Of a stretch of DNA of 64,000 nucleotides, positions 30,323 to 39,925 are shown piece by piece; position 1 is the stretch's first letter, and each line of letters opens with the position of its first letter. The notes beneath the pieces are model-generated. The model worked only from the letters and a program-made list of their open reading frames with translations. It was not told the DNA's origin and did not search any database. The stretch comes from Methylocaldum sp. 14B (GTDB taxonomy: Bacteria > Pseudomonadota > Gammaproteobacteria > Methylococcales > Methylococcaceae): contig NZ_MSCV01000033.1 in assembly GCF_002005105.1 (NCBI RefSeq), positions 1 through 64,000 of the forward strand, read 5' to 3'. A program made the position numbers and the translations under genes.

Positions 30323-31711
30323 ATGAACCAAAACGCTTTCCGCATCGAAAAAGACAGCATGGGCCAATTGCAGGTGCCGGCCGATGCCCTTTATGCCGCC
30401 CAAACTCAGCGCGCGGTGGAAAATTTCCCGATCAGCGGACTCAAGATGCCGCCGGCCTTTATCGCGGCCGTAGCCTTGATCAAGCAGTGCGCCGCCCGCG
30501 TAAATAGAGACTTGGGCGTTTTGGACTGCGGCTTTGCCGAGGCCATCGAGCGGGCAACGCAGGACATAATCGACGGACGTTACGGCAACCAGTTTCCGGT
30601 CGACGTATTCCAAACCGGTTCCGGCACCAGCACCAACATGAACGTCAACGAAGTCATCGCCACGCTTGCCTCCCGTGCCTGCGGACAAAGCGTGAGCGCC
30701 AACGACCACGTCAACATGGGGCAAAGCAGCAATGACGTCATTCCGACGGCGATCCACGTCAGCGCTGCGCTCGCCGTCAACGCACAGCTCATCCCCGCAC
30801 TGGAGCATTTGCAGACCACGATCGTCTACAAGGCGCAATCGATCGAGCACGTGGTCAAGACCGGACGCACCCATCTCATGGACGCCATGCCCGTCACCCT
30901 GAGCCAGGAACTCTCCGGCTGGGCGTTGCAAATCCAAAACGGCGTTGAGCGTCTGCGCGCCTCATTACCGCGTATCTACAAACTCGCCCAGGGCGGCACG
31001 GCCGTAGGTACGGGCATCAACGCCCATCCGGAGTTCGCGGCGAAAATGGCGGAGGCGCTTTCCGACGCCACGGGCCTGCCGTTCGCGCCCAATGCCTCGT
31101 TTTTCGAAAGCCTGAGTTGCCAGGACGCGGCCGTGGAATTGTCGGGCCAACTGAAGACCGTGGCGGTCAGCCTCATGAAAATCGCCAATGATCTCCGCTG
31201 GATGAATTCCGGCCCCCTGGCGGGTCTAGGTGAAATCGAACTGCCGGCGCTACAGCCCGGCAGTTCCATCATGCCGGGCAAAGTCAATCCGGTGATTCCG
31301 GAGGCTGTTTGCATGGTCGCCGCACAAGTCATCGGCAACGATGCCACGATTACTGTCGCCGGCCAGTCCGGATCGTTCCAGCTCAACGTCATGCTGCCGG
31401 TCGTCGCATACAATCTGCTGCAAAGCATCGACCTGCTGGCGAACGTCTCGCGTCAATTGGCGGATAAGGCCATCGCCGATTTCGTCGTTCGTGAAGACAA
31501 TTTAAAGAAAGCGTTGGCACTCAATCCCATTCTGGTTACCGCGCTGAATCCCGTCATCGGCTATCTCAAAGCGGCGGAAATCGCCAAAGCGGCCTACAAG
31601 CAGCAACGGCCGATCATCGACGTGGCCGCCGAAATGACCGGGATTCCGCGCGAGGAATTGTCCGAGCTTCTGGATCCCGCGAAGCTGACGGAAGGAGGCA
31701 TTCAGGGCTGA
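30323..31711 (+). CDS. fumC: Class II fumarate hydratase
   Basis: The enzyme hydrates fumarate to malate in the TCA cycle in the cytoplasm. The 462-residue length is standard. Hallmarks are GSGTSTNMNVNEV, VNMGQSSNDVIPT, TGRTHLMDA and the fumarase/aspartase signature GSSIMPGKVNP with its catalytic Ser. This class does not need an iron-sulfur cluster and so resists oxidation. The gene is followed by repeats, with no further gene in the operon. Confidence 0.96.
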   Translation: MNQNAFRIEKDSMGQLQVPADALYAAQTQRAVENFPISGLKMPPAFIAAVALIKQCAARVNRDLGVLDCGFAEAIERATQDIIDGRYGNQFPVDVFQTGSGTSTNMNVNEVIATLASRACGQSVSANDHVNMGQSSNDVIPTAIHVSAALAVNAQLIPALEHLQTTIVYKAQSIEHVVKTGRTHLMDAMPVTLSQELSGWALQIQNGVERLRASLPRIYKLAQGGTAVGTGINAHPEFAAKMAEALSDATGLPFAPNASFFESLSCQDAAVELSGQLKTVAVSLMKIANDLRWMNSGPLAGLGEIELPALQPGSSIMPGKVNPVIPEAVCMVAAQVIGNDATITVAGQSGSFQLNVMLPVVAYNLLQSIDLLANVSRQLADKAIADFVVREDNLKKALALNPILVTALNPVIGYLKAAEIAKAAYKQQRPIIDVAAEMTGIPREELSELLDPAKLTEGGIQG

Positions 31712-31719
31712 AGGGATTC

Positions 31720-31783
31720 GTCGGCAAGGGATTGCCGACCTACGTCGAACCGCCGGGTCGTAGGTCGGGAATCCATTCCCGAC
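31720..31783. repeat. REP-type inverted repeat after fumC
   Basis: Two head-to-head copies of the 24-bp core (GTCGGCAAGGGATTGCCGACC and GTAGGTCGGGAATCC...CCGAC) start 9 bp after the fumC stop and could stabilise or terminate its mRNA. Confidence 0.7.
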
Positions 31784-31784
31784 A

Positions 31785-31943
31785 AGGAATCAATTTTTTG
31801 TAGGGTGGGTTAGGCCGCGAGGCCGTAACCCACCGAGCGACCGCGAATCGGTGGGTTACGCTGCGCTAACCCACCATCGATGGGTTTCGCTTCGCTCTAC
31901 CCATCCTACGATGAATGTCCATTCGAATGCCGAACGGAATAAG
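31785..31943. mobile_element. MITE-like element, family 3
   Basis: A highly palindromic element contains GTAGGGTGGGTTAGGCC, two opposed GGTGGGTTACG stems and GGGTTTCGCTTCGCTCTACCC, ending in CGGAATAAG. The right end matches copies at 35521, 60146 and 60508; the left end is shortened. Confidence 0.65.
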
Positions 31944-32051
31944 CCGTTGACTGTGCGAATAAATTCGCACCTACCACGGCGCCCCCCCCCGTTTTTGGGA
32001 TGAAACGCTCCGCTGATCTCGGGCCGCGTTCGAGTGTACGGAGAACCCGGC

Positions 32052-33674
32052 TCAAAGAACCATCCAGCGAGCCAGCGCGATCAGAGCCAGCATCCCACCG
32101 CTCCGCACCGCCCAGACGGTTCCGCTCCCGCGGCGCAGGACGTATTCGACGCCGTACAGCAGGATCGCCGATTGGACGGCGATCTTGGCGTAGTTGACTT
32201 GACTAAAAACCGGTAAGTTCGCCGCGACCAACAGCACGAACATCACCAGGAAGTCCGACGGCGTCAGGGTGAAGTAGCGCCCCGAAAACCGCACGCCCAC
32301 GCCCACGATGACGGCCAGCAAGGCGATAGCGTAATTGAACCAGCGCTCCGCCTCCGAGTACTCGAAACCGGCGGTCTGGGCGAGATAAACCACCAGGATC
32401 ACGCTCGAGTAAACGGCCACGCGCTCGATGAAGCCCGCACCGGGAAGACGAGCCCCTACCCAAACCAGCCAGGTCACCAGAATTCCCGCGGCAAACACCG
32501 CAATCTCGTCCAGATCCTCCTCCTTCGTTGTGACGGCGGTTGCAACCAGGAACAACGGCACGGCGAGACGGACGGATTGAAAAGCCGTTTTGTCCAGCCA
32601 GGCTTTCTCCAGAATCAAATTCAATTTTCGGGTGAGAAACGACGCCTGGCCACGGTCGACTCCGTGTAGGCGCCAACGGAACGCCTGTGCGAGCGGGAAG
32701 AATGCTCCGACCACGGCGAACAGGGCCAGATAGATCGCCAGAACCAATAGGTCGGACTCGTAACGGAGAAAATACGCGAGAAGAATGCAGGACGCCTGGA
32801 CCACGTACGTCGTCAGCACTGCCTCATAATGGTCGAAACCCAGAGACAGGAGCTTATGGTGAAAATGGTTCCGGTCCGGCTTGAACGGCGACACGCCGCG
32901 AAGTATCCGATGCCCCATGACCAGCAAAGTGTCGATGATCGGCAATCCCAAGATCAGCAGCGGCAAAGAACCGCTCAGCGCCGTATTGACCTTTTGCGTA
33001 AGCAACACGGCAAGAACGCCCGCCGAGAAGCCCAGAAACTGGCTGCCCGTATCGCCCATGAACACGATGGCCGGGTGGGTGTTGTAGCGCAGAAATCCCA
33101 AGATGGCGCCCAGGATGGCAACAGCAGTCGCTATTGTTTGATAGCCGTCGGCCAAATCGGCTAGAAACGCAATGCAAGCCAGACTCAGAATGCTGAGTCC
33201 CGCCGCCAGTCCGTCCAAACCGTCGGCCAGATTCATCGCATTCGTCACGCCGAGCAAAAAGAATACCGTCAGCGGGTAAGCGACGGCATCGGGCAGCGTT
33301 CCGCAGTCCCAAAAACACAAGCGGCGGATCACGATGTCGCCGAAAACGACCACCACCAGCACCGCCACGAACTGACCGAAAAACTTGATCTTGTAGTTCA
33401 GGTCGTAGCGATCGTCGAGTAAGCCGAACACGCTTAGAATGCCGACGCCGAGCAGGCAGATCCGGAATCCGGAATCGAGATCGAACTCCAGGAGCAGCGC
33501 CACGATGGTCGCAATGACCATGCCGATCCCGCCCACCCGTGGAATCGCCGAAACATGGACCTTCCGCGCATCGGGAACATCCACCAGGCCGAGCGGCGCA
33601 GAAAATCGGATCAGTGCGGCCACCAACACCATGGCCAGAAACAGGGTGGTCAAGAACAGCACAAAAAGCTGCAT
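32052..33674 (-). CDS. WecA-like initiating glycosyl-1-phosphate transferase with extra membrane domain
   Basis: The enzyme should load the first sugar-1-phosphate onto undecaprenyl phosphate at the inner membrane. The first 330 residues contain all the MraY/WecA-family motifs: PRVGGIGM, LLDDRYDL (metal-binding Asp pair), TNAMNLADGLDGLA, FMGDTGSQFLG and DRNHFHHKLLSLG. The protein is 540 residues, about 180 longer than ordinary WecA, and the extra C-terminal part is a block of further hydrophobic helices. It is the most downstream gene of the exopolysaccharide locus, beyond the exosortase, which suggests that it starts the repeat unit. Confidence 0.85.
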   Translation of the reverse strand: MQLFVLFLTTLFLAMVLVAALIRFSAPLGLVDVPDARKVHVSAIPRVGGIGMVIATIVALLLEFDLDSGFRICLLGVGILSVFGLLDDRYDLNYKIKFFGQFVAVLVVVVFGDIVIRRLCFWDCGTLPDAVAYPLTVFFLLGVTNAMNLADGLDGLAAGLSILSLACIAFLADLADGYQTIATAVAILGAILGFLRYNTHPAIVFMGDTGSQFLGFSAGVLAVLLTQKVNTALSGSLPLLILGLPIIDTLLVMGHRILRGVSPFKPDRNHFHHKLLSLGFDHYEAVLTTYVVQASCILLAYFLRYESDLLVLAIYLALFAVVGAFFPLAQAFRWRLHGVDRGQASFLTRKLNLILEKAWLDKTAFQSVRLAVPLFLVATAVTTKEEDLDEIAVFAAGILVTWLVWVGARLPGAGFIERVAVYSSVILVVYLAQTAGFEYSEAERWFNYAIALLAVIVGVGVRFSGRYFTLTPSDFLVMFVLLVAANLPVFSQVNYAKIAVQSAILLYGVEYVLRRGSGTVWAVRSGGMLALIALARWMVL

Positions 33675-33720
33675 AGAAAATCCTTATCCGTACCTGCCAA
33701 TACCGCTAAATTAAGCTCCA

Positions 33721-33826
33721 TACCGTCGTTCCGGCAGGGAATGCCGGAACCCAGAAGCCAGGGATAGCATCAGCCTGGATCACATCCCCGTGCTCTGGAT
33801 ACCGGCACTCCCTGCCGGTATGACAG
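33721..33826. repeat. Palindromic intergenic repeat
   Basis: Inverted copies of GTTCCGGCAGGGAATGCCGG and CCGGCACTCCCTGCCGGTA flank a short core between the WecA-like and exosortase genes. It is a common type of bacterial palindromic repeat. Confidence 0.6.
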
Positions 33827-33877
33827 CTTGACTTAACGGCTTTGGCGTACAACTTCGGCAAAATTAAGCGCATGCGT

Positions 33878-35458
33878 CTAATCCGCGATATAACGATTCA
33901 ATTGCGGCTTCAAGACACGCAGGAACTCGTTGAGCCGCGCCTCGCCCGTCGCGAGCTCCTCTCCGCGGGGAAGATAGGTCGTGAGCCGCACTAGGGCGCC
34001 GTCGGTACGATTAAGCGTCAGCGCATCCCAGAACAGATACCACTTCACGGCATATTCGTTGGTCAGATTGCGCCCGCGCTGCTGAAACCAGTAGTAAACG
34101 AGCTGGCGATCCTCGCCTTTCTGAATGACCAGGCGGTTGATCCTAAGCGGATCGCCTTCCTCGCCGGGAAGATCGGCATTCACGGTCTCCAGCGATTTGA
34201 TTTCCCAACCGCCGCCCGGAATGCAGGAGCGGGGCGAATGTATCGACTCGCCCTTGCGCTGGGAGGCGTAATAGGCGGAATAAAAATTGACCGGCATGAC
34301 CCCGTCGCGGACATAGTTAGCCAGAATGTAGTCATCGAATTTGAGCGCATCGATGTATTGCTGCTCCATCGTCTCGCGCCGCCCCGTCCAATCGGCCAGT
34401 TGCATGGGGAAATCGACGAACTCGGCACGAGGAGGAACGAATTCTTCCCGATGCTGCAGGAGTTGAGCACCCCCCAATGCCACGACCGAAAGCCCCAGCA
34501 CCGGCCAGTATTGGCGCGGCAAGGTGCGCTCCCGAAACAACGCATCCTTCGGCGACGGTTCCGGAAACGCCAAACCAAACACTTCCAGCAACGGCCGCGG
34601 CTCCCGCCCGATCCTGGCCAGCAGCCACATTTCCCCCACCAGTAGGCCGGTGCAGGCCATGAAGATTGCCCAGCCCTCGAAATCGTGCAGGAATCCTTCC
34701 GCCATCGATTTTCCCCAGTACTCGACCATTACCCCGATGATGCCGATGCGAAAGCTGTTCATCAGAATCGTGATCGGAATGCTGGAGAGAAAAATTACGG
34801 CCCGTTTCCACAATGCCACCTTGAAGAAATAGGCGCACATGAACGAGAGGCTCATCAGGGGAAAGAGATAACGCAGCCCGTTGCAGGCTTCCACCACCTG
34901 AAGCTTGTACGAGCCGAGGTCGATGATATTGCCTTCGAGATAAACGCTGATATCGCAGGCCCGAATGAAAGAGACGCCGAGTGCCGAGGAAAGAAGCTGA
35001 AGTTTGCCCGACAGGCCCTGGTAGAGAAAATTGGGCAAGGGAATCGAAAAAAACAAAAAGAACAGCGGTATCCAAATCTGCTTGAATATCTTGAACCCGG
35101 TCACCGCGAGAACCAGGCCGAACAAGACGACCAGGAAGGCATACTGGACGATGATGTAGAGCGTCGCCAATTCGCCCAGAAAATAAAGTCCCAACCCCAA
35201 GCCGACGACACCTACACCGGCCCAGGAGCCTTCGAACGGCAACCGGGCCAGTTCGTTTTTTTTCTGCCAGATCAGGAAAGCGGTGATGAACGGAATCAGA
35301 AGACCGTGGCTGTATTCCTCGCTTGTCGTCCAGTATCCGAAGACGAATTTGAGGCCGTCAAAAAATGTAAATACCGATATCCCTATCAAAAGGCTGAACC
35401 ACCCCCAAAACTTGAGTCCGATATCCCACAATTCAGTTTTCGAATCTGTTGCAACCAT
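33878..35458 (-). CDS. xrtD: Exosortase XrtD fused to EpsI domain (VPxPA-CTERM specific)
   Basis: This inner-membrane transpeptidase-like protease cuts C-terminal sorting signals. Residues 1-270 carry about eight helices and the catalytic triad: C192 in VVEACNGLRYLFPL, R237 in NSFRIG, and H258 in FLHDFEGWAIF. Residues about 320-526 form an EpsI (DUF3485) domain with ESIHSPRSCIPGGGW. This Cys-EpsI fusion matches the exosortase type paired with VPLPA-CTERM substrates. Three such substrates are encoded at 56-60 kb. It lies within an exopolysaccharide locus, as exosortases commonly do. The subtype is assigned from memory of the motifs. Confidence 0.82.
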   Translation of the reverse strand: MVATDSKTELWDIGLKFWGWFSLLIGISVFTFFDGLKFVFGYWTTSEEYSHGLLIPFITAFLIWQKKNELARLPFEGSWAGVGVVGLGLGLYFLGELATLYIIVQYAFLVVLFGLVLAVTGFKIFKQIWIPLFFLFFSIPLPNFLYQGLSGKLQLLSSALGVSFIRACDISVYLEGNIIDLGSYKLQVVEACNGLRYLFPLMSLSFMCAYFFKVALWKRAVIFLSSIPITILMNSFRIGIIGVMVEYWGKSMAEGFLHDFEGWAIFMACTGLLVGEMWLLARIGREPRPLLEVFGLAFPEPSPKDALFRERTLPRQYWPVLGLSVVALGGAQLLQHREEFVPPRAEFVDFPMQLADWTGRRETMEQQYIDALKFDDYILANYVRDGVMPVNFYSAYYASQRKGESIHSPRSCIPGGGWEIKSLETVNADLPGEEGDPLRINRLVIQKGEDRQLVYYWFQQRGRNLTNEYAVKWYLFWDALTLNRTDGALVRLTTYLPRGEELATGEARLNEFLRVLKPQLNRYIAD

Positions 35459-35520
35459 TATGTCCGGCCTTTCTCTATTTCTATTCTTAGTGCCTGCCCC
35501 AAATAAGGCGATATCATCCG

Positions 35521-35626
35521 CTTAACTCCATTCGGCATTCGAGCGAACATTCATCGTAGGATGGGTAGAGCGAAGCGAAACCCATCCTACAAAATGAATT
35601 CCTGACTGAAAGCAATTTGGAATAAG
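35521..35626. mobile_element. MITE-like element, family 3
   Basis: The element starts CTTAACTCCATTCGGCATTCG, has the GTAGGATGGGTAGAGCGAAGCG palindrome with its complement, and ends ATTTGGAATAAG. This is about 106 bp, with ends matching the 60508-60720 copy. It lies between yrdcF-type gene and exosortase. Confidence 0.65.
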
Positions 35627-35629
35627 TCC

Positions 35630-35960
35630 TACCCCGTTATTCCAATCGCAAACAGCCCATTCCGCTGGCGCCCAAACTCCCGTTTGGGCGTCCTACCCGA
35701 GAAGCTCTAGCTTCCAGAAACCGCACGCGAATCGAGAAGCCGGAGCTTCCCAAACTGGGTTCCCAAACGGGAGTTTGGGAACCAGCACAACCAGCGCAAG
35801 GCGCAAACATCGCTTTAGTCGCGGGACCTTCCCTACGTGGCATGGCAGCTTACCTTAACGGCACTGGTCCAGTAGGCCGTTCGCCCTGAGCAAAGTCGAA
35901 GGGCCTGTCCTGAGCAAAGTCGAAGGGTTTCTAGGGTCAACTGGAATAGCCTCCTATTAC
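35630..35960. repeat. Composite repeat region
   Basis: Opposed copies of CCCAAACTCCCGTTTGGG and CCCAAACGGGAGTTTGGG lie at 35668-35783. They are flanked by a TCCAATCGCAAAC unit (also at 53.0 kb) and by a degenerate family 2 element around 35865-35955 (CAGTAGGCCGTTCGCCCTGAGC). No gene is visible. Confidence 0.6.
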
Positions 35961-35975
35961 CCAAGATATCTAAAC

Positions 35976-36632
35976 TCAAACATACTTAACGCGGTAATAA
36001 AAAAGCTTTATGAATTCTTTAAGTACAAAGGAAGCCGAGATTTTGTTTTCCCACCACAGACTTGGATTCCACCAACGCGGCCGGCTCGCGATCAAACGAT
36101 AATCGATATTCGAGACACCCAATACCCGCTCGCAAACCCATCCGAGCCGCCGGAAATGTGGCGGATCGGAAACGATAAGGACGCTGCTCCAGCCGTTTTT
36201 CTTAACCAAATCCCTTATAACGTGCGCTTCTTCCCATGTGCTTTTGGCGGAACTGTCCAGCAGAATTGTTTCACTCGACACTCCCAACGACCGGAGATAG
36301 CTATATCTCGGATCGTTCGACGGTTCCCCATTCCGATCGTGCGCTTTCTGTACTCCGGTTAAAAGAACATGCTCAGCCCACCCGTCGCGCATCAAAGATC
36401 CGCCCGTCGCCACTCGCGTTTCCCACCCGCCGCCCAGAATCACGACCAAGTCGGCCTGCCGAGGATTATTGGACTCGATAGCCAAAAAATCGCCCGCACG
36501 GCTGCCAAGCAGCAATGCAATGGCAAACACCGAAATCACTGCGCACCATGCGACACGCCACGCAACGAAAGATGCCGACACACGAGTGACAACCGACACC
36601 GACTCAAGATACCGCCCCGTCCTCAAATTCAT
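35976..36632 (-). CDS. YdcF/DUF218 family membrane-anchored protein
   Basis: The 218-residue protein has one N-terminal membrane segment (about 22-45), then a DUF218 domain: ADLVVILGGGWETRV, EHVLLTGV, SYLRSLGVSSETILLDSSAKSTWEEA and VLIVSDPPHFRR. Members such as SanA, ElyC and YdcF act on envelope biogenesis, and some are found in exopolysaccharide loci. It follows a GT4 gene by 12 bp, so it belongs to that operon. The reaction is unknown. Confidence 0.8.
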   Translation of the reverse strand: MNLRTGRYLESVSVVTRVSASFVAWRVAWCAVISVFAIALLLGSRAGDFLAIESNNPRQADLVVILGGGWETRVATGGSLMRDGWAEHVLLTGVQKAHDRNGEPSNDPRYSYLRSLGVSSETILLDSSAKSTWEEAHVIRDLVKKNGWSSVLIVSDPPHFRRLGWVCERVLGVSNIDYRLIASRPRWWNPSLWWENKISASFVLKEFIKLFYYRVKYV

Positions 36633-36644
36633 CGCCCGAAAGAA

Positions 36645-37913
36645 TTAGAAAGTCCTTGAATAGCTCGAATCCGAGCTCTCGGCTGCTTTCTCCGACCCGA
36701 AGGAATCCAGCAGGTCCTTCCAGGCCGCGACGGCCCGCGGACGACTGAATCGCCGCTCGAACTCGGTCCGTGCTCTCAGCCCCATTTGCCGGCAAGCATC
36801 CGGATCGGACTTCAAGGCCTCTATATACCGAACCAGTCCTTCCGGATCTCCAGCGGAAACGGCGTACCCGCAGTTCACCGCATTCAAGACTCTCGGGATT
36901 TCGCCGTCCGGGTCGCCCACGAACAGCGTCGGCCGACCGGCCGCCGCGATACCGTAGAACTTGCTGGGGACGATCAACCCTTCGAGACCCGGTTTGAGAC
37001 AAACGAGATGCGCATCCGGAACGCTCAAGCTGAGTCCGAGCTTTTCTTTTGGTTGGTACGGCCGAAACAACACGTTCGTTAAGGCGTGCGCTTCGATCCA
37101 TTGCTCCAGCGCAACACGCTGCGCGCCGCTGCCGATAAACAGGAACATCATCCTCTCATCCCGGTCCCGGAGGATCTCCGCCGCTCGAAGAATGGTAAAG
37201 AACTCGTGAGCCCGCCCGAGATTCCCGGAATAACCCACGACGAATTTGTTTTCGAGACCCCATTCCCGGCGCAATTCGTTGTCTTCCGGCGCCAAGGGCT
37301 TGATATGGTCGCCGTCCGCCCAATTCGGGATCACCCGAACACTCTCCGCATCGACCCTCTGTTCCGAGAGCTTTTGCGCCATCAACTCGCCCAATACCAC
37401 GTTGCAGGCCGCTCTACGCAAAGACCAGTTCCGTAGGCTCCGGGCCAAAGGCATGGCCGGACCGATCGCTTTCATATCGAGTTCCGTCGCCACCTCGGGG
37501 AACAGATCCTGAATCCAGTTCACCAAAGCAGCGCCCCGAAGGACCGCGACCAGCCCACAGATCACCGATATCAGCGGCGGATCGGTCTTGGCGACAATCA
37601 CATCGCCCTTGGCCGTCAACCGCAACAACACCAAAAATGCGGACAGATAAAAACTCGCATAATCCAAAGCCCGGCCGAGCAATCCGGCCCGACCGAACCG
37701 CGTGGTCCAAATCCGGAAGATGCGAACGCCGCGTATATCCTCCGCCTTGGTCAGTTCGGCAGTAGGCCGGTCGTAAAGCTGGCGGCTGGTGACGACGTTC
37801 ACTGGATAACCCTCGCACGCCAGGTCGAACGCTAGATCGCTCAGCATTTGGCTGGTCGCCGAATGGTCCGGGTAAAAGTACCGGTTGACGAAAATGATCT
37901 TATGGTTAGCCAT
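36645..37913 (-). CDS. GT4-family glycosyltransferase (WbuB-like)
   Basis: The 422-residue protein has two Rossmann domains. The N-terminal part begins MANHKIIFVNRYFYPDHSATSQMLSDL and has NWIQDLFPEVATEL. The C-terminal part has the GT4 VGYSGNLGRAHEF and, near residue 330, a segment LEGLIVPSKFYGIAAAGRPT that fits nucleotide-sugar binding. WbuB-like enzymes add an amino sugar in polysaccharide repeats. It is cytoplasmic or membrane-associated and part of the exopolysaccharide locus. Confidence 0.85.
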   Translation of the reverse strand: MANHKIIFVNRYFYPDHSATSQMLSDLAFDLACEGYPVNVVTSRQLYDRPTAELTKAEDIRGVRIFRIWTTRFGRAGLLGRALDYASFYLSAFLVLLRLTAKGDVIVAKTDPPLISVICGLVAVLRGAALVNWIQDLFPEVATELDMKAIGPAMPLARSLRNWSLRRAACNVVLGELMAQKLSEQRVDAESVRVIPNWADGDHIKPLAPEDNELRREWGLENKFVVGYSGNLGRAHEFFTILRAAEILRDRDERMMFLFIGSGAQRVALEQWIEAHALTNVLFRPYQPKEKLGLSLSVPDAHLVCLKPGLEGLIVPSKFYGIAAAGRPTLFVGDPDGEIPRVLNAVNCGYAVSAGDPEGLVRYIEALKSDPDACRQMGLRARTEFERRFSRPRAVAAWKDLLDSFGSEKAAESSDSSYSRTF

Positions 37914-38069
37914 TCCGAATTCCTAATCACACGTTTTCCATTAGGTGAAGACACTCCATGTTCGGCAATGCGGTTCTTCGATGTTGAACACGAAAAACCG
38001 CTCGCGCGCATTGCCGTCGCAAAATTCGCCTGCGGCGGCGAAACGTCATCGCCCAATGAGGGTAAAACG

Positions 38070-38624
38070 TCATTCCTGCATCACTCGATCTTTGATTTTC
38101 CGAGCCGGGGTCCCCGCCACCACTGTCCACGGCTCAACGTCCTTCAACACCGTAGACCTGACTCCGACGATCGCGCCTTCGCCAATGACGACGCCCGGTC
38201 CCACGAAAGCGTCCGCCGTTACCCAAGCCCCTGCCCCGACCGATATGGGCGCTGTTATCAGAGGTAGGTCGGCGCGCGTGTAATCGTGGCTGGCACTGCA
38301 CAAATAGCTGTATTGGCTGACCGTGGCGTGAGCGCCGAGGTGAATCTTGTCCACGCAATAGCAATCCACGTGATCCCCCAAGCAGCTGTGGTCTTCCATC
38401 TCCAGGTTCCACGGCGCCCAAATTTTCGAGGAGGGATACACATAAACCCCTTTGCCGATACGAGCTCCGAATAGTCTCAACAACATCCGCCGCCAGCCGT
38501 GGAATGTCCTCGGACTGGGGCGGTACAACAACAGCCACAGCCACCCCCATATCGCTCGCAAGACGCGGTTTCCCAATGGATGCGGGCTGCCAGAACGGTG
38601 GGAAAGCTTCGCGAATCTGGACAT
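38070..38624 (-). CDS. WcaF-like acetyltransferase (left-handed beta-helix)
   Basis: The 184-residue protein has hexapeptide repeats typical of left-handed beta-helix acyltransferases, especially VYVYPSSKIWAPWNLEMED and PISVGAGAWVTADAFVGPGVVIGEGAIVG. It also has the catalytic-type His in SASHDYTRADLP. It resembles WcaF/NodL-type O-acetyltransferases of colanic-acid-like loci, so it probably acetylates the polysaccharide repeat. It is cytoplasmic and lies 26 bp after the GT4 gene upstream. Confidence 0.85.
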   Translation of the reverse strand: MSRFAKLSHRSGSPHPLGNRVLRAIWGWLWLLLYRPSPRTFHGWRRMLLRLFGARIGKGVYVYPSSKIWAPWNLEMEDHSCLGDHVDCYCVDKIHLGAHATVSQYSYLCSASHDYTRADLPLITAPISVGAGAWVTADAFVGPGVVIGEGAIVGVRSTVLKDVEPWTVVAGTPARKIKDRVMQE

Positions 38625-38650
38625 AGGCTGTGACTGAATAAAGAGCTGTA

Positions 38651-39925
38651 TCAGGAGTAATTCTCGATGGTCGCACCGTCATCCAAGACCGCCCGAACTG
38701 CGTCGAGAAAACCTTTAACGCTATGCTGGACACCCATCTCCTCCGCGATGCGCAGAGATCGCTCTTCCATGCGACGCCTGAGGTTGGAATCAGCGATAAC
38801 GGTGCTGATTGCATTCGCCAGGGATTGAACGTTCCCGCTGGGATAGACAATGGCATTTTCATTTGGCCGTGCGGCGTCGCTTTTTCCGACACAACCGATC
38901 TGGTCGCTTACGATCAGCGGCAATCCCACACAAATGGCCTCGCGGGCCGAAAGACCATAAGGTTCGCGATCCGAGGGAAAAACCAATACATCGGACATCG
39001 CATAGATTGAGGGCAGCAGGTCTACGTTGATGAACCCACCGAATATCGCCGGCAGATTTTCACGACTAGCATAGGTTTCCAACTCGGAGCGTAACGCCCC
39101 GTCTCCCGCAAAGAAAGCCACAACCTCTCTGCTTTCTGATGGTTGCCCACGCAAAAGCAGCAAGGCATCCAACAAATCCCTAGGCCGTTTCCAAGGTACA
39201 AGCTTTGCCACGAGCAATAACACTAAGGCGTCCCGCGCTATTCCATATTTGTCTCGCAAGAATTCCCGAATCTCGAATCTCCGATTCCATGCCTTTGAAA
39301 ACGAACCTTCATCCACCGTAAACGGACAGCGGTGAAACTTTTCCGATGAAACGCCATAATGCCGGTAATAAGCCTCATTGTTATCACCGGTAGAGAGCAC
39401 TCTGTCGAATTGACTCATCAGAAGAGTAATAGCTGGACGTTTTATCAAGCTCTTGATTCTCCCCCGTTGAAACAATAAAGAGCTATCCGACCATAGTAAA
39501 ACAGGTATCCGCTTCCATCGGCACCAAACTAAAGCGCGCAACAAGGTCAACTGAGCATATCCGTGAAGCTGTACCACCTGAGGCTTAAATGCCGCTAGCG
39601 CCTGAGTAATGCTAGGATTATTCACCGCCCACAATCCGGTCTCCCTAATACCGTTGGCTTCAGGCAAAAACTCGTGAGCATAACCCTCAAGCAAATCGGT
39701 ATTCCAGCGGATTTCCACACCCATCTGCCGATCAAAATAGCTCTTTGCACCGATATTTGACGCGAAGAACACCTTGAGCTCAAATTCGGGCACGGCAGCG
39801 AGTGCTCGGTATAAATGAACATGGTGCTGGATGGGATGAGAAACGACTATCGCAACACGAATTTTATTCTTCGTTGTGTTTCCCGGTTCGAATGACGTTT
39901 TATTAACTACTTCAGCGACTGTCAT
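38651..39925 (-). CDS. GT4-family glycosyltransferase
   Basis: The 424-residue protein starts with an N-terminal extension (about 20 residues) before IRVAIVVSHPIQHHVHLYRAL. The C-terminal donor domain has LLVAKLVPWKRPRDLLDAL and SDVLVFPSDREPYGLSAREAICVGLP (E-x7-E type motif). The donor and acceptor are unknown. Its ATG overlaps the stop of the preceding acyltransferase by 4 bp. The DNA is already more A+T-rich than the flanks. Confidence 0.85.
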   Translation of the reverse strand: MTVAEVVNKTSFEPGNTTKNKIRVAIVVSHPIQHHVHLYRALAAVPEFELKVFFASNIGAKSYFDRQMGVEIRWNTDLLEGYAHEFLPEANGIRETGLWAVNNPSITQALAAFKPQVVQLHGYAQLTLLRALVWCRWKRIPVLLWSDSSLLFQRGRIKSLIKRPAITLLMSQFDRVLSTGDNNEAYYRHYGVSSEKFHRCPFTVDEGSFSKAWNRRFEIREFLRDKYGIARDALVLLLVAKLVPWKRPRDLLDALLLLRGQPSESREVVAFFAGDGALRSELETYASRENLPAIFGGFINVDLLPSIYAMSDVLVFPSDREPYGLSAREAICVGLPLIVSDQIGCVGKSDAARPNENAIVYPSGNVQSLANAISTVIADSNLRRRMEERSLRIAEEMGVQHSVKGFLDAVRAVLDDGATIENYS

